Shown in pieces: positions 8,576 to 17,228 of a stretch of DNA of 50,472 bases; position 1 is the stretch's first letter; each line of letters opens with the position of its first letter. This DNA is from Streptacidiphilus pinicola. Its GTDB lineage: Bacteria; Actinomycetota; Actinomycetes; Streptomycetales; Streptomycetaceae. The notes beneath the pieces were generated by a model, which saw nothing but the letters and a program-made list of their open reading frames with translations, was not told the DNA's origin and made no database searches. The position numbers were made by a program, and so were the translations under genes. Where the stretch lies: the NCBI RefSeq assembly GCF_003258295.1, contig NZ_QKYN01000055.1:1-50472 (forward strand). The letters are read 5' to 3'.

Positions 8576-9227
8576 CCCCACACTCCGCCCGCAACTCGGC
8601 CAACTCCTCCCGGACCCCGGCCAGCGTGTCCTGGACCGCGCCGATCGCGCACTCGACGTTGGTGACCTTCACACTCAGCGCACCGATCACCTCGGTGTGC
8701 GGCTTGAGCCGCGCATCGATCCGCGCGTCCACGATCTCGCACGCGACCCGCGCCGCGGTCGTGGCCGCGAGCTCGGTGACGTACCGCTCCAGCACCCCGG
8801 GCGCAGCCTGGGTGGACTCCTCGACGTCGAGCAGGTACACCCGCACCCGCCGCGCGACGTCGCTGTCGCGAAGGAGCATGGCGACGTTCAGCACCGCGCG
8901 GCGGTTGAGCAGGGTCAGGTTCGAGCGGAGTGCCTGTGGATAACTCTTGTTCGAGAGGGACAAGATGTCCCTCTCGAAGCCGACCAGCGCTTCTCCCCGA
9001 AGCACGGTCATCCCGTTCGATTCCAGCTCTTCGCGGTGCCGCTGGACGATCTTCTTGATCGCCTCGAACTCGACCTCGAAGTACTCGGCCACCAAGGCCG
9101 TCGTGACGTGCATGCCGTCCGGCAGCAGTTGGAGCGCCTTGACCTTGTCCAGCACCTCGACGCGCTCGCAGACGCGCGCTCGCATGGTGCGGGACTCCAA
9201 CAGGACGGCCTGATCGTTGGTACTCAT
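8547..9227 (-). CDS. Unrecognised phage-regulator-like protein
   Basis: A 226-residue soluble protein. The N-terminal half (about residues 10-110) has short helices and a stretch, HVTTALVAEYFEVEFEAIKKIVQRH, that reads like a DNA-binding or antirepressor-type (Rha/KilA-N-like) domain, followed by LLNRRAVLNVAMLLRDSDVAR. I recall similar proteins annotated only as hypothetical in Streptomyces. The C-terminal half looks helical or coiled-coil and ends in an Arg-rich run. The ATG at 9227 has ggaagga upstream. Its base composition seems less GC-rich than its neighbours and it interrupts a conserved gene order, so acquisition by transfer is plausible. Function unknown. Confidence 0.65.
   Translation of the reverse strand: MSTNDQAVLLESRTMRARVCERVEVLDKVKALQLLPDGMHVTTALVAEYFEVEFEAIKKIVQRHREELESNGMTVLRGEALVGFERDILSLSNKSYPQALRSNLTLLNRRAVLNVAMLLRDSDVARRVRVYLLDVEESTQAAPGVLERYVTELAATTAARVACEIVDARIDARLKPHTEVIGALSVKVTNVECAIGAVQDTLAGVREELAELRAECGVRLRRRRCR
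8950..8978. repeat. Intragenic 13-bp inverted repeat
   Basis: Perfect 13-bp arms (8950-8962 and 8966-8978) surround a 3-base spacer inside the coding sequence of the phage-regulator-like gene. It could form a stable mRNA hairpin or be a dimer-binding operator. It lies 6 bases from an intact DnaA-box-like 9-mer at 8935-8943. Confidence 0.7.
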
Positions 9228-9461
9228 CGTTCGGTGGTCCTTCCACTCATCGGGAATGCGAGAGATGGAAGAGGTGTCAGGGCACGCCACAGACCGATGA
9301 AATCCTCGGGGCTCCCCTGTACGTGTCGTCGACTCACCGTGCTGCCCGCACACCGGTCCCGGTCGTATCACGTCGCACCACGTCGCCCCGGAATCTCATC
9401 CGCCCGGTTCAACGACGCAGCTCACAGGCGGTTACGCCATCGGAGCGAATCAGATGACTAG

Positions 9462-10388
9462 TCAGCCCGACAGGGCCGCGGGCATCCGGTTCGCGCTCTT
9501 GGGGAGGTCCTCAACGAGCTTTCCCCACACGGCCATTCGATACGTCGAGGTGAATTCGGGCGTGCAGGTGGTCAGGGTGATGTAGCGGCCCGGGCCCTTG
9601 AAGCCGCTCTGTGGGGGGACCGGGGCGATGACGGAGACGTTGTCCGGGGAGGTCTGCGGGAGGGAGCTGGCGACGATGTAGGTGTACCAGTCGTAGGCCG
9701 TCTCCACGACGATCTTGTCGCCCGGGGCCAGGCGGGGGATGTAGCGGAACGGCTCGCCGTGGGTGTTGCGGTGGCCCGCCAGGGCGAAGTTGCCCGAGGG
9801 GGCCCAGGGGAAGGCCGTCTCCTGGGAGCCGGTGTAGTGGCCGACCAGGCCGTTGTCGAGGATGGACTCCTTGTCGGTGCCCTCCGCGATCGGGGTCTTC
9901 ACGTCCAGCTTGGGAATGTAGATGATCGCGAACTTCGTCCCCGCCGGGACGGAACTCGGGTACGGCGGATGGCTCTTGGCCGTCGAGTCGCCGCCCCACT
10001 GGTGCTCCAGCGTCGAGGCCTGGCCCTGCGCGTACTGGTCCGCGCGCACGTTGGTCCACCACAGCTGGTAGGCCACGAAGAGGATCATCACCGCACCGAG
10101 CGTGATCAGCAGCTCCCCGAACGCCCGCACCGCGATGATGCCGGGGCCGTCCTTGCGCGCCTTCGCGGCGCGACGCCGGGCCGCCCGGCCGCCGGCGGCC
10201 GGCGGGGGAGTCGCACCCGCACCGCGCCGCCGCGCGGCGCGACCACCGGTCGGCGTGGGCGCGGAGGGCGGGGGAGGGGCGGGCACCCGCAGAGCCAGGG
10301 TCTCCCGGTCGGGCTCGTCCGCGAAGAACGAGCCCCAGTCTGGCTCAGGCTCGGGCTCCGCGCCGGGTTCCGGGCGCACCGCGGTCAC
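9462..10388 (-). CDS. Class E sortase (first of two)
   Basis: A 308-residue transpeptidase that joins secreted proteins with LAxTG-like signals to the cell wall. A Pro/Arg-rich cytoplasmic N-terminus of about 85 residues precedes one membrane segment (about 86-112) and the sortase barrel. Catalytic residues are His206 (LAGHRNTHG), Cys275 (TLTTC) and Arg284 (YRM). In S. coelicolor the paired SrtE enzymes attach long chaplins needed for aerial growth. The GTG start at 10388 overlaps the trpG stop by four bases (GTGA), which suggests translational coupling. Confidence 0.92.
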   Translation of the reverse strand: MTAVRPEPGAEPEPEPDWGSFFADEPDRETLALRVPAPPPPSAPTPTGGRAARRRGAGATPPPAAGGRAARRRAAKARKDGPGIIAVRAFGELLITLGAVMILFVAYQLWWTNVRADQYAQGQASTLEHQWGGDSTAKSHPPYPSSVPAGTKFAIIYIPKLDVKTPIAEGTDKESILDNGLVGHYTGSQETAFPWAPSGNFALAGHRNTHGEPFRYIPRLAPGDKIVVETAYDWYTYIVASSLPQTSPDNVSVIAPVPPQSGFKGPGRYITLTTCTPEFTSTYRMAVWGKLVEDLPKSANRMPAALSG

Positions 10389-11038
10389 GCGACCGCCGCT
10401 CGGCCGATCACCGGAGCCAGCCCGGCCGAGCGGGCGACCGCCCCCGGATCGCCACAGACGGTCAGCCAGTTGGCGAGCATCCGGTGGCCGCCCTCGGTCA
10501 GCACCGACTCGGGGTGGAACTGGACGCCCTCGACCGCCAACTCCTTGTGGCGCAGGCCCATGATGACGCCGGTGTCCGTCCACGCCGTCACGTGCAGCAC
10601 GTCCGGCACGGTGTCGCGCTCGACGGCGAGCGAGTGGTAGCGGGTGGCGGTCAGCGGCGACTGCAGGCCGGCGAAGACGCCGCCGTCCTCGTGGCTGACC
10701 GGTGAGGTCTTGCCGTGCAGCAGCTCCGGCGCGCGGTCGACGACCGCGCCGTACGCGACGGCGATGGACTGCAGGCCGAGGCAGACGCCGAAGACCGGCA
10801 GCCCGATGCCGGCGCAGTGGTGCACCATCTCGATGCAGACCCCGGCCTCCTCGGGCGCGCCCGGCCCGGGGGAGAGCAGCACCCCGTCGTAGGCGTCCTT
10901 GGTGACCGCCGCGAGGTCCACCTCGTCGTTGCGCCGCACCTCGCACTCCGCGCCCAGCTGGTACAGGTACTGGACCAGGTTGAAGACGAAGCTGTCGTAG
11001 TTGTCGACGACCAGGATGCGAGCAGGACGGGGGGACAT
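10385..11038 (-). CDS. trpG: TrpG/PabA-type glutamine amidotransferase subunit
   Basis: A 217-residue class I glutamine amidotransferase that supplies ammonia to anthranilate synthase or aminodeoxychorismate synthase. The N-terminus carries ILVVDNYDSFVFNLVQYL; the nucleophile Cys is in GVCLGLQ, and the His-Glu pair in QFHPESVLTEGG. Away from trp genes, a folate (PabA) role is as likely as tryptophan synthesis. The ATG at 11038 shares one base with the stop of the upstream small membrane protein. Its stop overlaps the sortase start. Confidence 0.9.
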   Translation of the reverse strand: MSPRPARILVVDNYDSFVFNLVQYLYQLGAECEVRRNDEVDLAAVTKDAYDGVLLSPGPGAPEEAGVCIEMVHHCAGIGLPVFGVCLGLQSIAVAYGAVVDRAPELLHGKTSPVSHEDGGVFAGLQSPLTATRYHSLAVERDTVPDVLHVTAWTDTGVIMGLRHKELAVEGVQFHPESVLTEGGHRMLANWLTVCGDPGAVARSAGLAPVIGRAAVA

Positions 11039-11319
11039 CAGGCTGCGACTCCGTGGTTCTGGAAGAGCTCGGCGACCGGCAGGCGGTGCGCGCCGTTGAG
11101 CGTGGAGGTGGACGCGGAGGGACCGGGCGACGGCGGGGCCGTGGAACCCGTGCCGGTACCGGTGCCGTTGACGGTCACGTCGCCGAAGGGGAGCAGCGGC
11201 TCCAGCTTCGGGAAGACGAACTGGAACAGCACGAAGACGGCGGCCAGGAAGAGCAGCAGGCACTGCAGCGCGCGCAGCGGCGCGTTGCCGGGCAGCTTGC
11301 GCCACAGAAAGCCGTACAT
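11038..11319 (-). CDS. Small membrane protein of unknown function
   Basis: A 93-residue protein with one strong membrane segment (about residues 18-37) after a short basic N-terminus. A Gly/Thr/Ser/Pro-rich outer part follows, ending near HRLPVAELFQNHG. A very good ribosome site (aggagg) precedes the ATG. No family recognised. It sits inside the sortase/trpG operon, and overlaps trpG by one base, so it is likely cotranslated. A role in the envelope is an inference from its topology and neighbours only. Confidence 0.75.
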   Translation of the reverse strand: MYGFLWRKLPGNAPLRALQCLLLFLAAVFVLFQFVFPKLEPLLPFGDVTVNGTGTGTGSTAPPSPGPSASTSTLNGAHRLPVAELFQNHGVAA

Positions 11320-11386
11320 CGAGCGTGCCTCCTCCTGTCGGGCACCAGGGTAACGGCCACCCCTGTGCCTCAGGGTTGATCCGCGC

Positions 11387-12109
11387 CTATCCGGACAGAC
11401 CTGGCGGCGTGCCGGCCGACACGGGCGTAGTGGAGACCAGGTGGCCCCACTCGATCAGCCGGTGGCTGTGCCCCCAGGCCGGATCGCAGGTGGTCAGGGT
11501 CAGATATGCGCCCGGCTGGGTGAAGCCGGACTCCGGCGGCACCGGATCGAGCACGTGGATGTCGGTCGGCAGGGTCCGCAGCGGGGTGCGGTCGAGCTGG
11601 TAGACGTACCAGAAGTGCCCGTCGTCGACGTAGATCCGGTCCCCCGGGCGCAGCAGTGGGAAGTCGTTGAAGGGGTTTCCCCAGGTGCGGCGGTGTCCGG
11701 CCAGCGCGAAGTTGCCCACCTGGCCCGGCTCCGCGGTGCCGGTGTAGTGGCCGATGCCCTTCTGCAGGTCGGTCTCACCGGTGCCCTCGATGATCGGCTT
11801 CTTCCAGTCCGGACCGAAGCGCGGGATGTAGAGGACGGCGAAGGCATGGTCGGGCGGGTAGGCGACCTGGGTCGGCGTCGGGGACGGAGCGGCCGCGGGC
11901 CCGGCGGGCGCGGAGGGGGTAGCGGTGGGCGTGGGTGCGACGTTCAGCTCGGGCTGGTCCCACTGCTGCTGCAGCCGGTCCATCTCCCCCGCCATCGCCT
12001 GGTCGGCCGAGATGTTCGTCCAGAACAGCAGGTAGCAGGTGAGCAGCACGATCAGCGCGCCGACGGTGATGCACAGCTCGACCAGCGTCCGGGCGACCAA
12101 CCGTCCCAC
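11387..12109 (-). CDS. Class E sortase (second of two)
   Basis: A 240-residue sortase with an N-terminal membrane segment (about residues 8-30), a Pro/Ala/Thr linker and the catalytic barrel. Active-site residues are His139 (LAGHRRTWG), Cys208 (TLTTC) and Arg217 (HSHRL). It lacks the long cytoplasmic N-terminus of the other sortase. The start is a GTG at 12109 with ggagga about 8 bases upstream. It begins 23 bases after the DUF881 gene ends, so both are in one transcript. Confidence 0.9.
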   Translation of the reverse strand: MGRLVARTLVELCITVGALIVLLTCYLLFWTNISADQAMAGEMDRLQQQWDQPELNVAPTPTATPSAPAGPAAAPSPTPTQVAYPPDHAFAVLYIPRFGPDWKKPIIEGTGETDLQKGIGHYTGTAEPGQVGNFALAGHRRTWGNPFNDFPLLRPGDRIYVDDGHFWYVYQLDRTPLRTLPTDIHVLDPVPPESGFTQPGAYLTLTTCDPAWGHSHRLIEWGHLVSTTPVSAGTPPGLSG

Positions 12110-12132
12110 CGCGCCGTCCTCCCCGCGCCCTG

Positions 12133-12936
12133 CTACCCCGCCTTGGCGAACTGGAGGTCCACTGTGCCCGAGTAACCCGGAAGAGTCATCGCCCGTGACG
12201 AGGCGACTTTCCAGCCGAGCCCGTACGCGGTCACGTACTGCAGATAGGTCTGGATATAGGTGTCACCGGTCAGCGAGGTCTCGAGCGCCTTGGGGGTGCC
12301 GACCGCGCGGATCACGTACGGCGGGGAGTAGACGCGGCCCTGCAGGATCAGCTGGTTGCCGACGCAGCGCACCGCGCTGGTGGAGATCAGCCGCTGGTCC
12401 TGCACCTGGATGCCGCGAGCCCCGCCGCGCCACAGCGCGTTGACGACGGCCTGCAGGTCCTGCTGGTGGATGACCAGGTCGTCGGGCTGCGGCTGCGGCA
12501 CCCCGGGGATCCGCGCGGTGGCGTTCGGCGGCGCGTCGTTGAGGGTGACGGTCAGCCCGGCGCCGCTGATCGGGTCGAGACCGGCGGCCTGCTCCAATGC
12601 GTTGAGACGCACCTGGTCGGCGGGGTTGGCGACGTGCTGCTGGGCCAGCGCGTCGATCTGCGCGCGCAGCGCGGCGACCTGGGCGTCGGCGTCGGCGTTG
12701 TCGTGGCTGCGCTGCTGTATCAGGTCGGACAGGCGCAGCAGGGTGTTGTCGTTGCGCAGGTCGGTGCCGTTGGCAGTGCGGGCGCTGGTGTAGAAGAGGA
12801 AGCCGGCGAGTGCGAAGATCAAGCACGTCAGGGCACGCCCGACATGTCGCCCGGAGAAACCCGGGAGACGCGGACGGGAAGTTCCCTCGATCGGAGGATT
12901 CTCCGACGCGGGCGGAACTTCTTCCGAATCTGCCAC
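12133..12936 (-). CDS. DUF881 family membrane protein
   Basis: A 267-residue protein: a Pro-rich cytoplasmic N-terminus, a membrane segment at about 31-49, a coiled-coil-like stretch rich in Asp/Ala/Gln (about 65-115), then the extracellular DUF881 domain with [28 protein letters not shown] and PPYVIRAVG. The biochemical role of the family is unknown; it recurs near crgA and sortase genes in actinobacteria. The GTG start at 12936 follows ggaaggag. It is divergent from crgA across a 117-base gap that should hold both promoters. Confidence 0.88.
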   Translation of the reverse strand: MADSEEVPPASENPPIEGTSRPRLPGFSGRHVGRALTCLIFALAGFLFYTSARTANGTDLRNDNTLLRLSDLIQQRSHDNADADAQVAALRAQIDALAQQHVANPADQVRLNALEQAAGLDPISGAGLTVTLNDAPPNATARIPGVPQPQPDDLVIHQQDLQAVVNALWRGGARGIQVQDQRLISTSAVRCVGNQLILQGRVYSPPYVIRAVGTPKALETSLTGDTYIQTYLQYVTAYGLGWKVASSRAMTLPGYSGTVDLQFAKAG

Positions 12937-13053
12937 GTACCCTTATCTCCTTCCGACTCCCAGAGCCACTACGCTAACGGACGCCGGGGTACGCTGCCGC
13001 ACCCCTGCCCACGCGCCCCTGCCGATCGGTCCACGTCCCCGGGAGCCCTACCA

Positions 13054-13308
13054 GTGCCGAAGTCACGCATCCGCAAGAAGTCGGATTACACCCCGCCGGC
13101 CACCGCCGCGACCGCGGTGAAGCTCAAGTCGGGCCGCGGCTTCGTGGCCCCGCTGATGCTCGGCCTGTTCCTGGTCGGCCTGGTCTGGATCGTCGTCTAC
13201 TACGTGACGAACGCGCAGTGGCCCGTCGGCGCCATCGGCAACTGGAACATCCTGATCGGCTTCGCCTTCATCGCGGGCGGCTTCGGCGTTTCCACGCAGT
13301 GGAAGTAG
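13054..13308 (+). CDS. crgA: CrgA, cell division regulator
   Basis: An 84-residue membrane protein with the conserved basic start [14 protein letters not shown] and two membrane helices (about residues 30-50 and 61-78) ending in STQWK. CrgA is known to influence septum placement and FtsZ stability in streptomycetes and to bind FtsI and Wag31 in mycobacteria. GTG start at 13054, length typical of the family. The downstream intergenic region contains a cluster of DnaA-box-like sites. Confidence 0.95.
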   Translation: MPKSRIRKKSDYTPPATAATAVKLKSGRGFVAPLMLGLFLVGLVWIVVYYVTNAQWPVGAIGNWNILIGFAFIAGGFGVSTQWK

Positions 13309-13318
13309 CCGGCGACGC

Positions 13319-13498
13319 TTGTCCACACGACTTATCCACAGTGGGGAAAAACCCTGACTATCTGTGGATAACTCGAACGGGACAGTCCCCGGCCACGCCG
13401 CCGTCCTCCATGAAGCATGCAGGTGAACGCGCGTAGCGAAGGTCACAGCAGAGCGGCCCGCACGGTTGTGCGGGCCGCTCTGCACATCTTGTGGATAA
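13319..13498. promoter_or_regulatory. Cluster of four consensus DnaA boxes outside oriC
   Basis: Four perfect 9-mers lie between the convergent genes crgA and the rhomboid gene: TTGTCCACA at 13319-13327, TTATCCACA at 13332-13340, and TGTGGATAA (reverse orientation) at 13363-13371 and 13490-13498. All match the DnaA consensus TT(G/A)TCCACA. Four intact boxes in 180 bases are unexpected at this base composition. A role in DnaA titration or transcription control is an inference. Confidence 0.7.
13448..13483. terminator. Bidirectional terminator hairpin between crgA and the rhomboid gene
   Basis: A 16-bp perfect stem (13448-13463 with 13468-13483) with a ggtt loop, placed between two convergent genes. 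It can serve both crgA (+) and the rhomboid gene (-). It lies inside the DnaA-box cluster. Confidence 0.8.
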
Positions 13499-13520
13499 CT
13501 CGCCGGAGCTCAGCCGTCGA

Positions 13521-14384
13521 TCAGGCGCCGATATGGACGGCCGCGTACAGGCTGACCCCCGCCACCAGCGCGGCCACCAGCGCCACCGCGGCCGCCTGCA
13601 CCGTGTCCCGGCGCTTGGCCGGCGTCGCCGGGGCGTGCACGAAGCCGGCCGCCAGCAGCGCGCCGACCACCAGGCCCCCGATGTGCGCCTGCCAGGCGAT
13701 GAAGCCCAGTGAGAAGGTCGCCACCAGGTTCACCACCAGCACCGCCAGGATCGGCCCCAGCGAGAAGCCGCGGTGCCGGTGGATGATCACCACCGCGCCC
13801 AGCAGCCCGAAGATCGCCCCGGACGCGCCGGCCACCACCAGCACCGGGTTGACCAGCATCAGCAGCGCCGAGCCGCCGAGCCCGGACAGCAGGTACAGCA
13901 CCAGGTAGCGCAGCCGGCCGACTGCGGACTCGACGTAGGGGCCGAGGATCCACAGCGACCACATGTTCATCGCGATGTGCAGGATCCCGAAGCCGGACGG
14001 CTCGTGCAGGAACACCGAGGTGATCATCCGGTACCACTGGCCGCTCGCGGCGACCGCGTCGCCCTGCATGACCAGGCGGTAGAAGAAGCCGTCCCCGCCG
14101 GCGAAGGCGAGCAGCCACACCACCAGGTTCGCGCCGATCAGCCACCGGGTGACCAGTGCGCCGTCCGCCCGGGCCGGACCGCCGTAGTCGGTGCGTCCCG
14201 GCCGCTGCGGCGCCGTCCGGGGCGGGGCCACCCGGGGCGGCGGCACCGCGGCGGCCCCGTGCACGCACTCCAGGCACTGGAACCCCACAGCGGCGTCGAC
14301 CCGGCACTCGGGGCAGACCGGCCGCTCGCACCGCGTGCAGCGCACACCCGTCTCCCGGCCCGGGTGGCGGTAGCAGTCCGTCAT
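13521..14384 (-). CDS. Rhomboid family intramembrane serine protease with zinc-ribbon N-terminus
   Basis: A 287-residue protein. The N-terminus carries paired Cys/His motifs (CYRHPGRETGVRC, CxRCERPVCPEC, FQCLEC), a small zinc-binding B-box-like module. A Pro-rich linker and about six to seven membrane helices follow. The catalytic Ser is in GASGAIFG and the His in WQAHIGG; the helix with HEPSGFGILHIAMNMWSL matches the family HxxxN region. Rhomboids cleave substrate transmembrane segments; the substrate here is unknown. ATG at 14384 with gagaggg upstream. Confidence 0.92.
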   Translation of the reverse strand: MTDCYRHPGRETGVRCTRCERPVCPECRVDAAVGFQCLECVHGAAAVPPPRVAPPRTAPQRPGRTDYGGPARADGALVTRWLIGANLVVWLLAFAGGDGFFYRLVMQGDAVAASGQWYRMITSVFLHEPSGFGILHIAMNMWSLWILGPYVESAVGRLRYLVLYLLSGLGGSALLMLVNPVLVVAGASGAIFGLLGAVVIIHRHRGFSLGPILAVLVVNLVATFSLGFIAWQAHIGGLVVGALLAAGFVHAPATPAKRRDTVQAAAVALVAALVAGVSLYAAVHIGA

Positions 14385-14407
14385 GGCGACGCCCCTCTCG
14401 CGACCTG

Positions 14408-14932
14408 TCAGCGACGGGTGATGTCCACCGACTCCAGCACGACCGGCTCGACCGGCCGGTCCCCCGGCGCGGTGGGCAGGGCCGCGATGGCGTCCACGAC
14501 CTTCTTCGAGGCCTCGTCGGCGACCTCGCCGAAGATGGTGTGCTTGCGGTTGAGCCACGGGGTGGCGTCCACCGTGATGAAGAACTGGGAGCCGTTGGTG
14601 CCCGGACCGGCGTTGGCCATGGCCAGCAGGTAGGGGCGGTCGAAGGACAGCTCCGGGTGGATCTCGTCCTTGAACTGGTAGCCAGGGCCGCCGACGCCGC
14701 TGCCGAGCGGGTCGCCGCCCTGGATCATGAAGCCGGGGATCACGCGGTGGAAGACCGTGCCGTCGTACAGCCGCCCCGAGGAGACCTCACCCGTGCCCGG
14801 GTGCGTCCACTCGCGGCCGCCCTCCGCCAGCTCCACGAAGTTCGTCACCGTCTTGGGGGCGTGGAACGGGAAGAGCTTCAGCTCGATGTCCCCGTGGTTG
14901 GTGTGGAGGGTGGCGAACAGCTGCTGGGCCAC
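14408..14932 (-). CDS. Cyclophilin-type peptidyl-prolyl cis-trans isomerase
   Basis: A 174-residue cytosolic cyclophilin without a signal peptide. Family motifs are clear: FHRVIPGFMIQGGDP (catalytic Arg), LAMANAGPGTNGSQFFIT and LNRKHTIFGEV. It assists protein folding by isomerising proline peptide bonds. The GTG start at 14932 has ggaagg about 8 bases upstream. It ends 24 bases before the rhomboid gene start, and the pair at this place near crgA is conserved in actinobacteria. Confidence 0.95.
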   Translation of the reverse strand: MAQQLFATLHTNHGDIELKLFPFHAPKTVTNFVELAEGGREWTHPGTGEVSSGRLYDGTVFHRVIPGFMIQGGDPLGSGVGGPGYQFKDEIHPELSFDRPYLLAMANAGPGTNGSQFFITVDATPWLNRKHTIFGEVADEASKKVVDAIAALPTAPGDRPVEPVVLESVDITRR

Positions 14933-15148
14933 GATGCGCCTTCCTGCCGGGTGCTCCCGGCTGTTCCGGGCCGGATCCTTGGGCGATCCGGACGAATGAA
15001 TCCTCGCACGCCCTGTGCATCCGCTCGTAAAGGAGCAGGATGCGTAGGAGAAGAACCGCCGCTTTCAGCGCGCCGGGGGACGAATCAGGCGGCATGATCT
15101 TTCATTGGGTGATACGTGACGAAGAGGACGCCCGAGGAGGAGGTTCCG

Positions 15149-15904
15149 GTGAGCCGGATCGACACAGCCCGCGAGGCAGCCAGTCGCACCCGCGAGCAGC
15201 TCGCGCCATATGCGCAGAGCGCCAAGGACACTGCGGCCCAGTACGGCGGGGAGGCGTGGCAGAAGGTCGCCCCCGCCCTCGGATCCGCCGTGGACCAGGC
15301 CCGCCAGGCGGCGCAGAGCCGCGTACAGAGCCAGGTCGTACCGCTGTGGGAGAGAGGCCGCGGCAACGTGCCGCCGGCCGTGGACGAGGCCGTCGTCAAG
15401 GCCGCACGCCAGGCCGCCCAGCAGGCCAAGGTCGCCGCGAGGCAGGCCCGTGAGGCCGCCGAGCAGGCGCGCAGCATCGCGCAGGAACGGGTGCTGCCCG
15501 CGGCCGAGCAGGCCGCCCAGCAGGTCCACGATCGCTCCCTGGCAGCCCTTCCGGTGCTTCGCGGCCAGGTCTCCCTGGCCGAGGTCGAGGCGCTGACCGC
15601 CGCCCACGAACGCACCGCGCGCCGGGGCCACTGGGCCCGCCGCGGAGTCACCCTGCTGGCCCTGGGCGTGCTCGCCACCGGCGGCCTGGCCGCCTGGCGG
15701 TGGTACCGCCGGCAGAGCAACCCCGACTGGCTGGTCGAACCGCCGACGACGTCCATCCCGCTGCGCGACACCGCCGCCGGTGCCGGCGGCTCCAGCGCCA
15801 GCAGCGCCGTCAACGGCTCCCTGCCGCTGGACCCGGAGGTCGCCGCGAAGGAGGCCGAGCAGACCGAGAAGGCGGCGGGCAACGACGGCAAGAAGAAGCA
15901 CTGA
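15149..15904 (+). CDS. DUF5324-type Ala-rich coiled-coil membrane protein
   Basis: A 251-residue protein. The first 150 residues are Ala/Gln/Glu-rich amphipathic repeats that read as long helices (coiled coil). One membrane segment follows at about 170-190, then a short Ser/Pro-rich tail ending in Lys residues. The layout resembles a streptomycete DUF5324 family, function unknown. I prefer the GTG at 15149, which has gaggagg 7 bases upstream; a GTG at 15116 would add 11 residues. It is divergent from the cyclophilin gene. Confidence 0.75.
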   Translation: MSRIDTAREAASRTREQLAPYAQSAKDTAAQYGGEAWQKVAPALGSAVDQARQAAQSRVQSQVVPLWERGRGNVPPAVDEAVVKAARQAAQQAKVAARQAREAAEQARSIAQERVLPAAEQAAQQVHDRSLAALPVLRGQVSLAEVEALTAAHERTARRGHWARRGVTLLALGVLATGGLAAWRWYRRQSNPDWLVEPPTTSIPLRDTAAGAGGSSASSAVNGSLPLDPEVAAKEAEQTEKAAGNDGKKKH

Positions 15905-15916
15905 GGGAACGACGAA

Positions 15917-15961
15917 GGGCTCCGATCCTCCCCCAACCGAAGGCTGGGAGGATCGGAGCCC
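15917..15961. terminator. Terminator hairpin between the DUF5324-type gene and tRNA-Ala
   Basis: A 16-bp perfect stem (15917-15932 with 15946-15961) around a 13-base loop, 13 bases after the DUF5324-type stop and 15 bases beyond the 3' end of tRNA-Ala on the other strand. It probably ends transcription from both sides. Confidence 0.8.
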
Positions 15962-15975
15962 CTCACGCGTGACTG

Positions 15976-16048
15976 TGGAGCCTAGGGGAGTCGAACCCCT
16001 GACATCCGCCATGCAAAGACGGCGCTCTACCAACTGAGCTAAGGCCCC
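15976..16048 (-). tRNA. tRNA-Ala(TGC)
   Basis: A 73-base cloverleaf on the minus strand. The acceptor stem GGGGCCT pairs with AGGCTCC, the D arm is GCTC/GAGC, the anticodon stem CCGTC/GGCGG holds the loop TTTGCAT with anticodon TGC, and the T arm is AGGGG-TTCGACT-CCCCT. The discriminator base is A and no CCA is encoded. It is the last RNA gene of the tRNA-Ile/tRNA-Ala pair downstream of gyrA. Confidence 0.97.
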
Positions 16049-16106
16049 GCGAACTGCCGCGCACAAGCGTACCCGCTCGGCGCGGCAGGAAAGACCAGCT
16101 GTCAGC

Positions 16107-16238
16107 TCAGCGAGAACCGGCCGGGATCGGGTCCGTGGCCTCGGTCCACAGGTCCTGCTCGGCGCGGTCCGCCTGCACCTGGCGGTAGACGAAGTACCCG
16201 CCCAGAGCGACCAGAACAACCAGCAGAAGCTTCTTCAC
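16107..16238 (-). CDS. DLW-39 family microprotein
   Basis: A 43-residue protein starting at a GTG (16238): a basic-hydrophobic N-terminus MKKLLLVVLVALGGYFVYRQ forms one membrane helix or signal anchor. The rest, VQADRAEQDLWTEATDPIP, holds the diagnostic D-L-W motif of the DLW-39 family. The family is small, widespread in actinobacteria near gyrA, and has no assigned function. It sits 58 bases upstream of tRNA-Ala on the same strand. Confidence 0.88.
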   Translation of the reverse strand: MKKLLLVVLVALGGYFVYRQVQADRAEQDLWTEATDPIPAGSR

Positions 16239-16420
16239 CGCGAGACCTCGACTTCCTCGATGACGTCCTTGCCGCGATGCTACACCCCATCAGCGGACAC
16301 TCTGAGCGGTACAACGAGCGAACCCCGACTCGGTGACCGAATGGGCCCAGTGCCGGATTCCCGTGGCGCGAGGGGCACTTCTGGAGAGAGCCTGATGCGG
16401 GAAAGCGTTGCTGGCGGGGA

Positions 16421-17134
<714 letters not shown>

Positions 17135-17186
17135 TCACCCGCTCGCTGCAGACCCTCGGCGTGACGAAAGGGCGTACAGAACATCA

Positions 17187-17220
17187 AACGGCCACCTACA
17201 CATATGTGTAGGTGGCCGTT
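17187..17220. terminator. 34-bp perfect palindrome after tRNA-Ile
   Basis: Bases 17187-17220 are their own reverse complement (centre catatg). In RNA this gives a 14-bp stem with a six-base loop, 9 bases beyond the tRNA-Ile 3' end. The likely use is transcription termination after tRNA-Ile; a protein-binding palindrome is also possible. Confidence 0.65.
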
Positions 17221-17228
17221 CACGCTGG

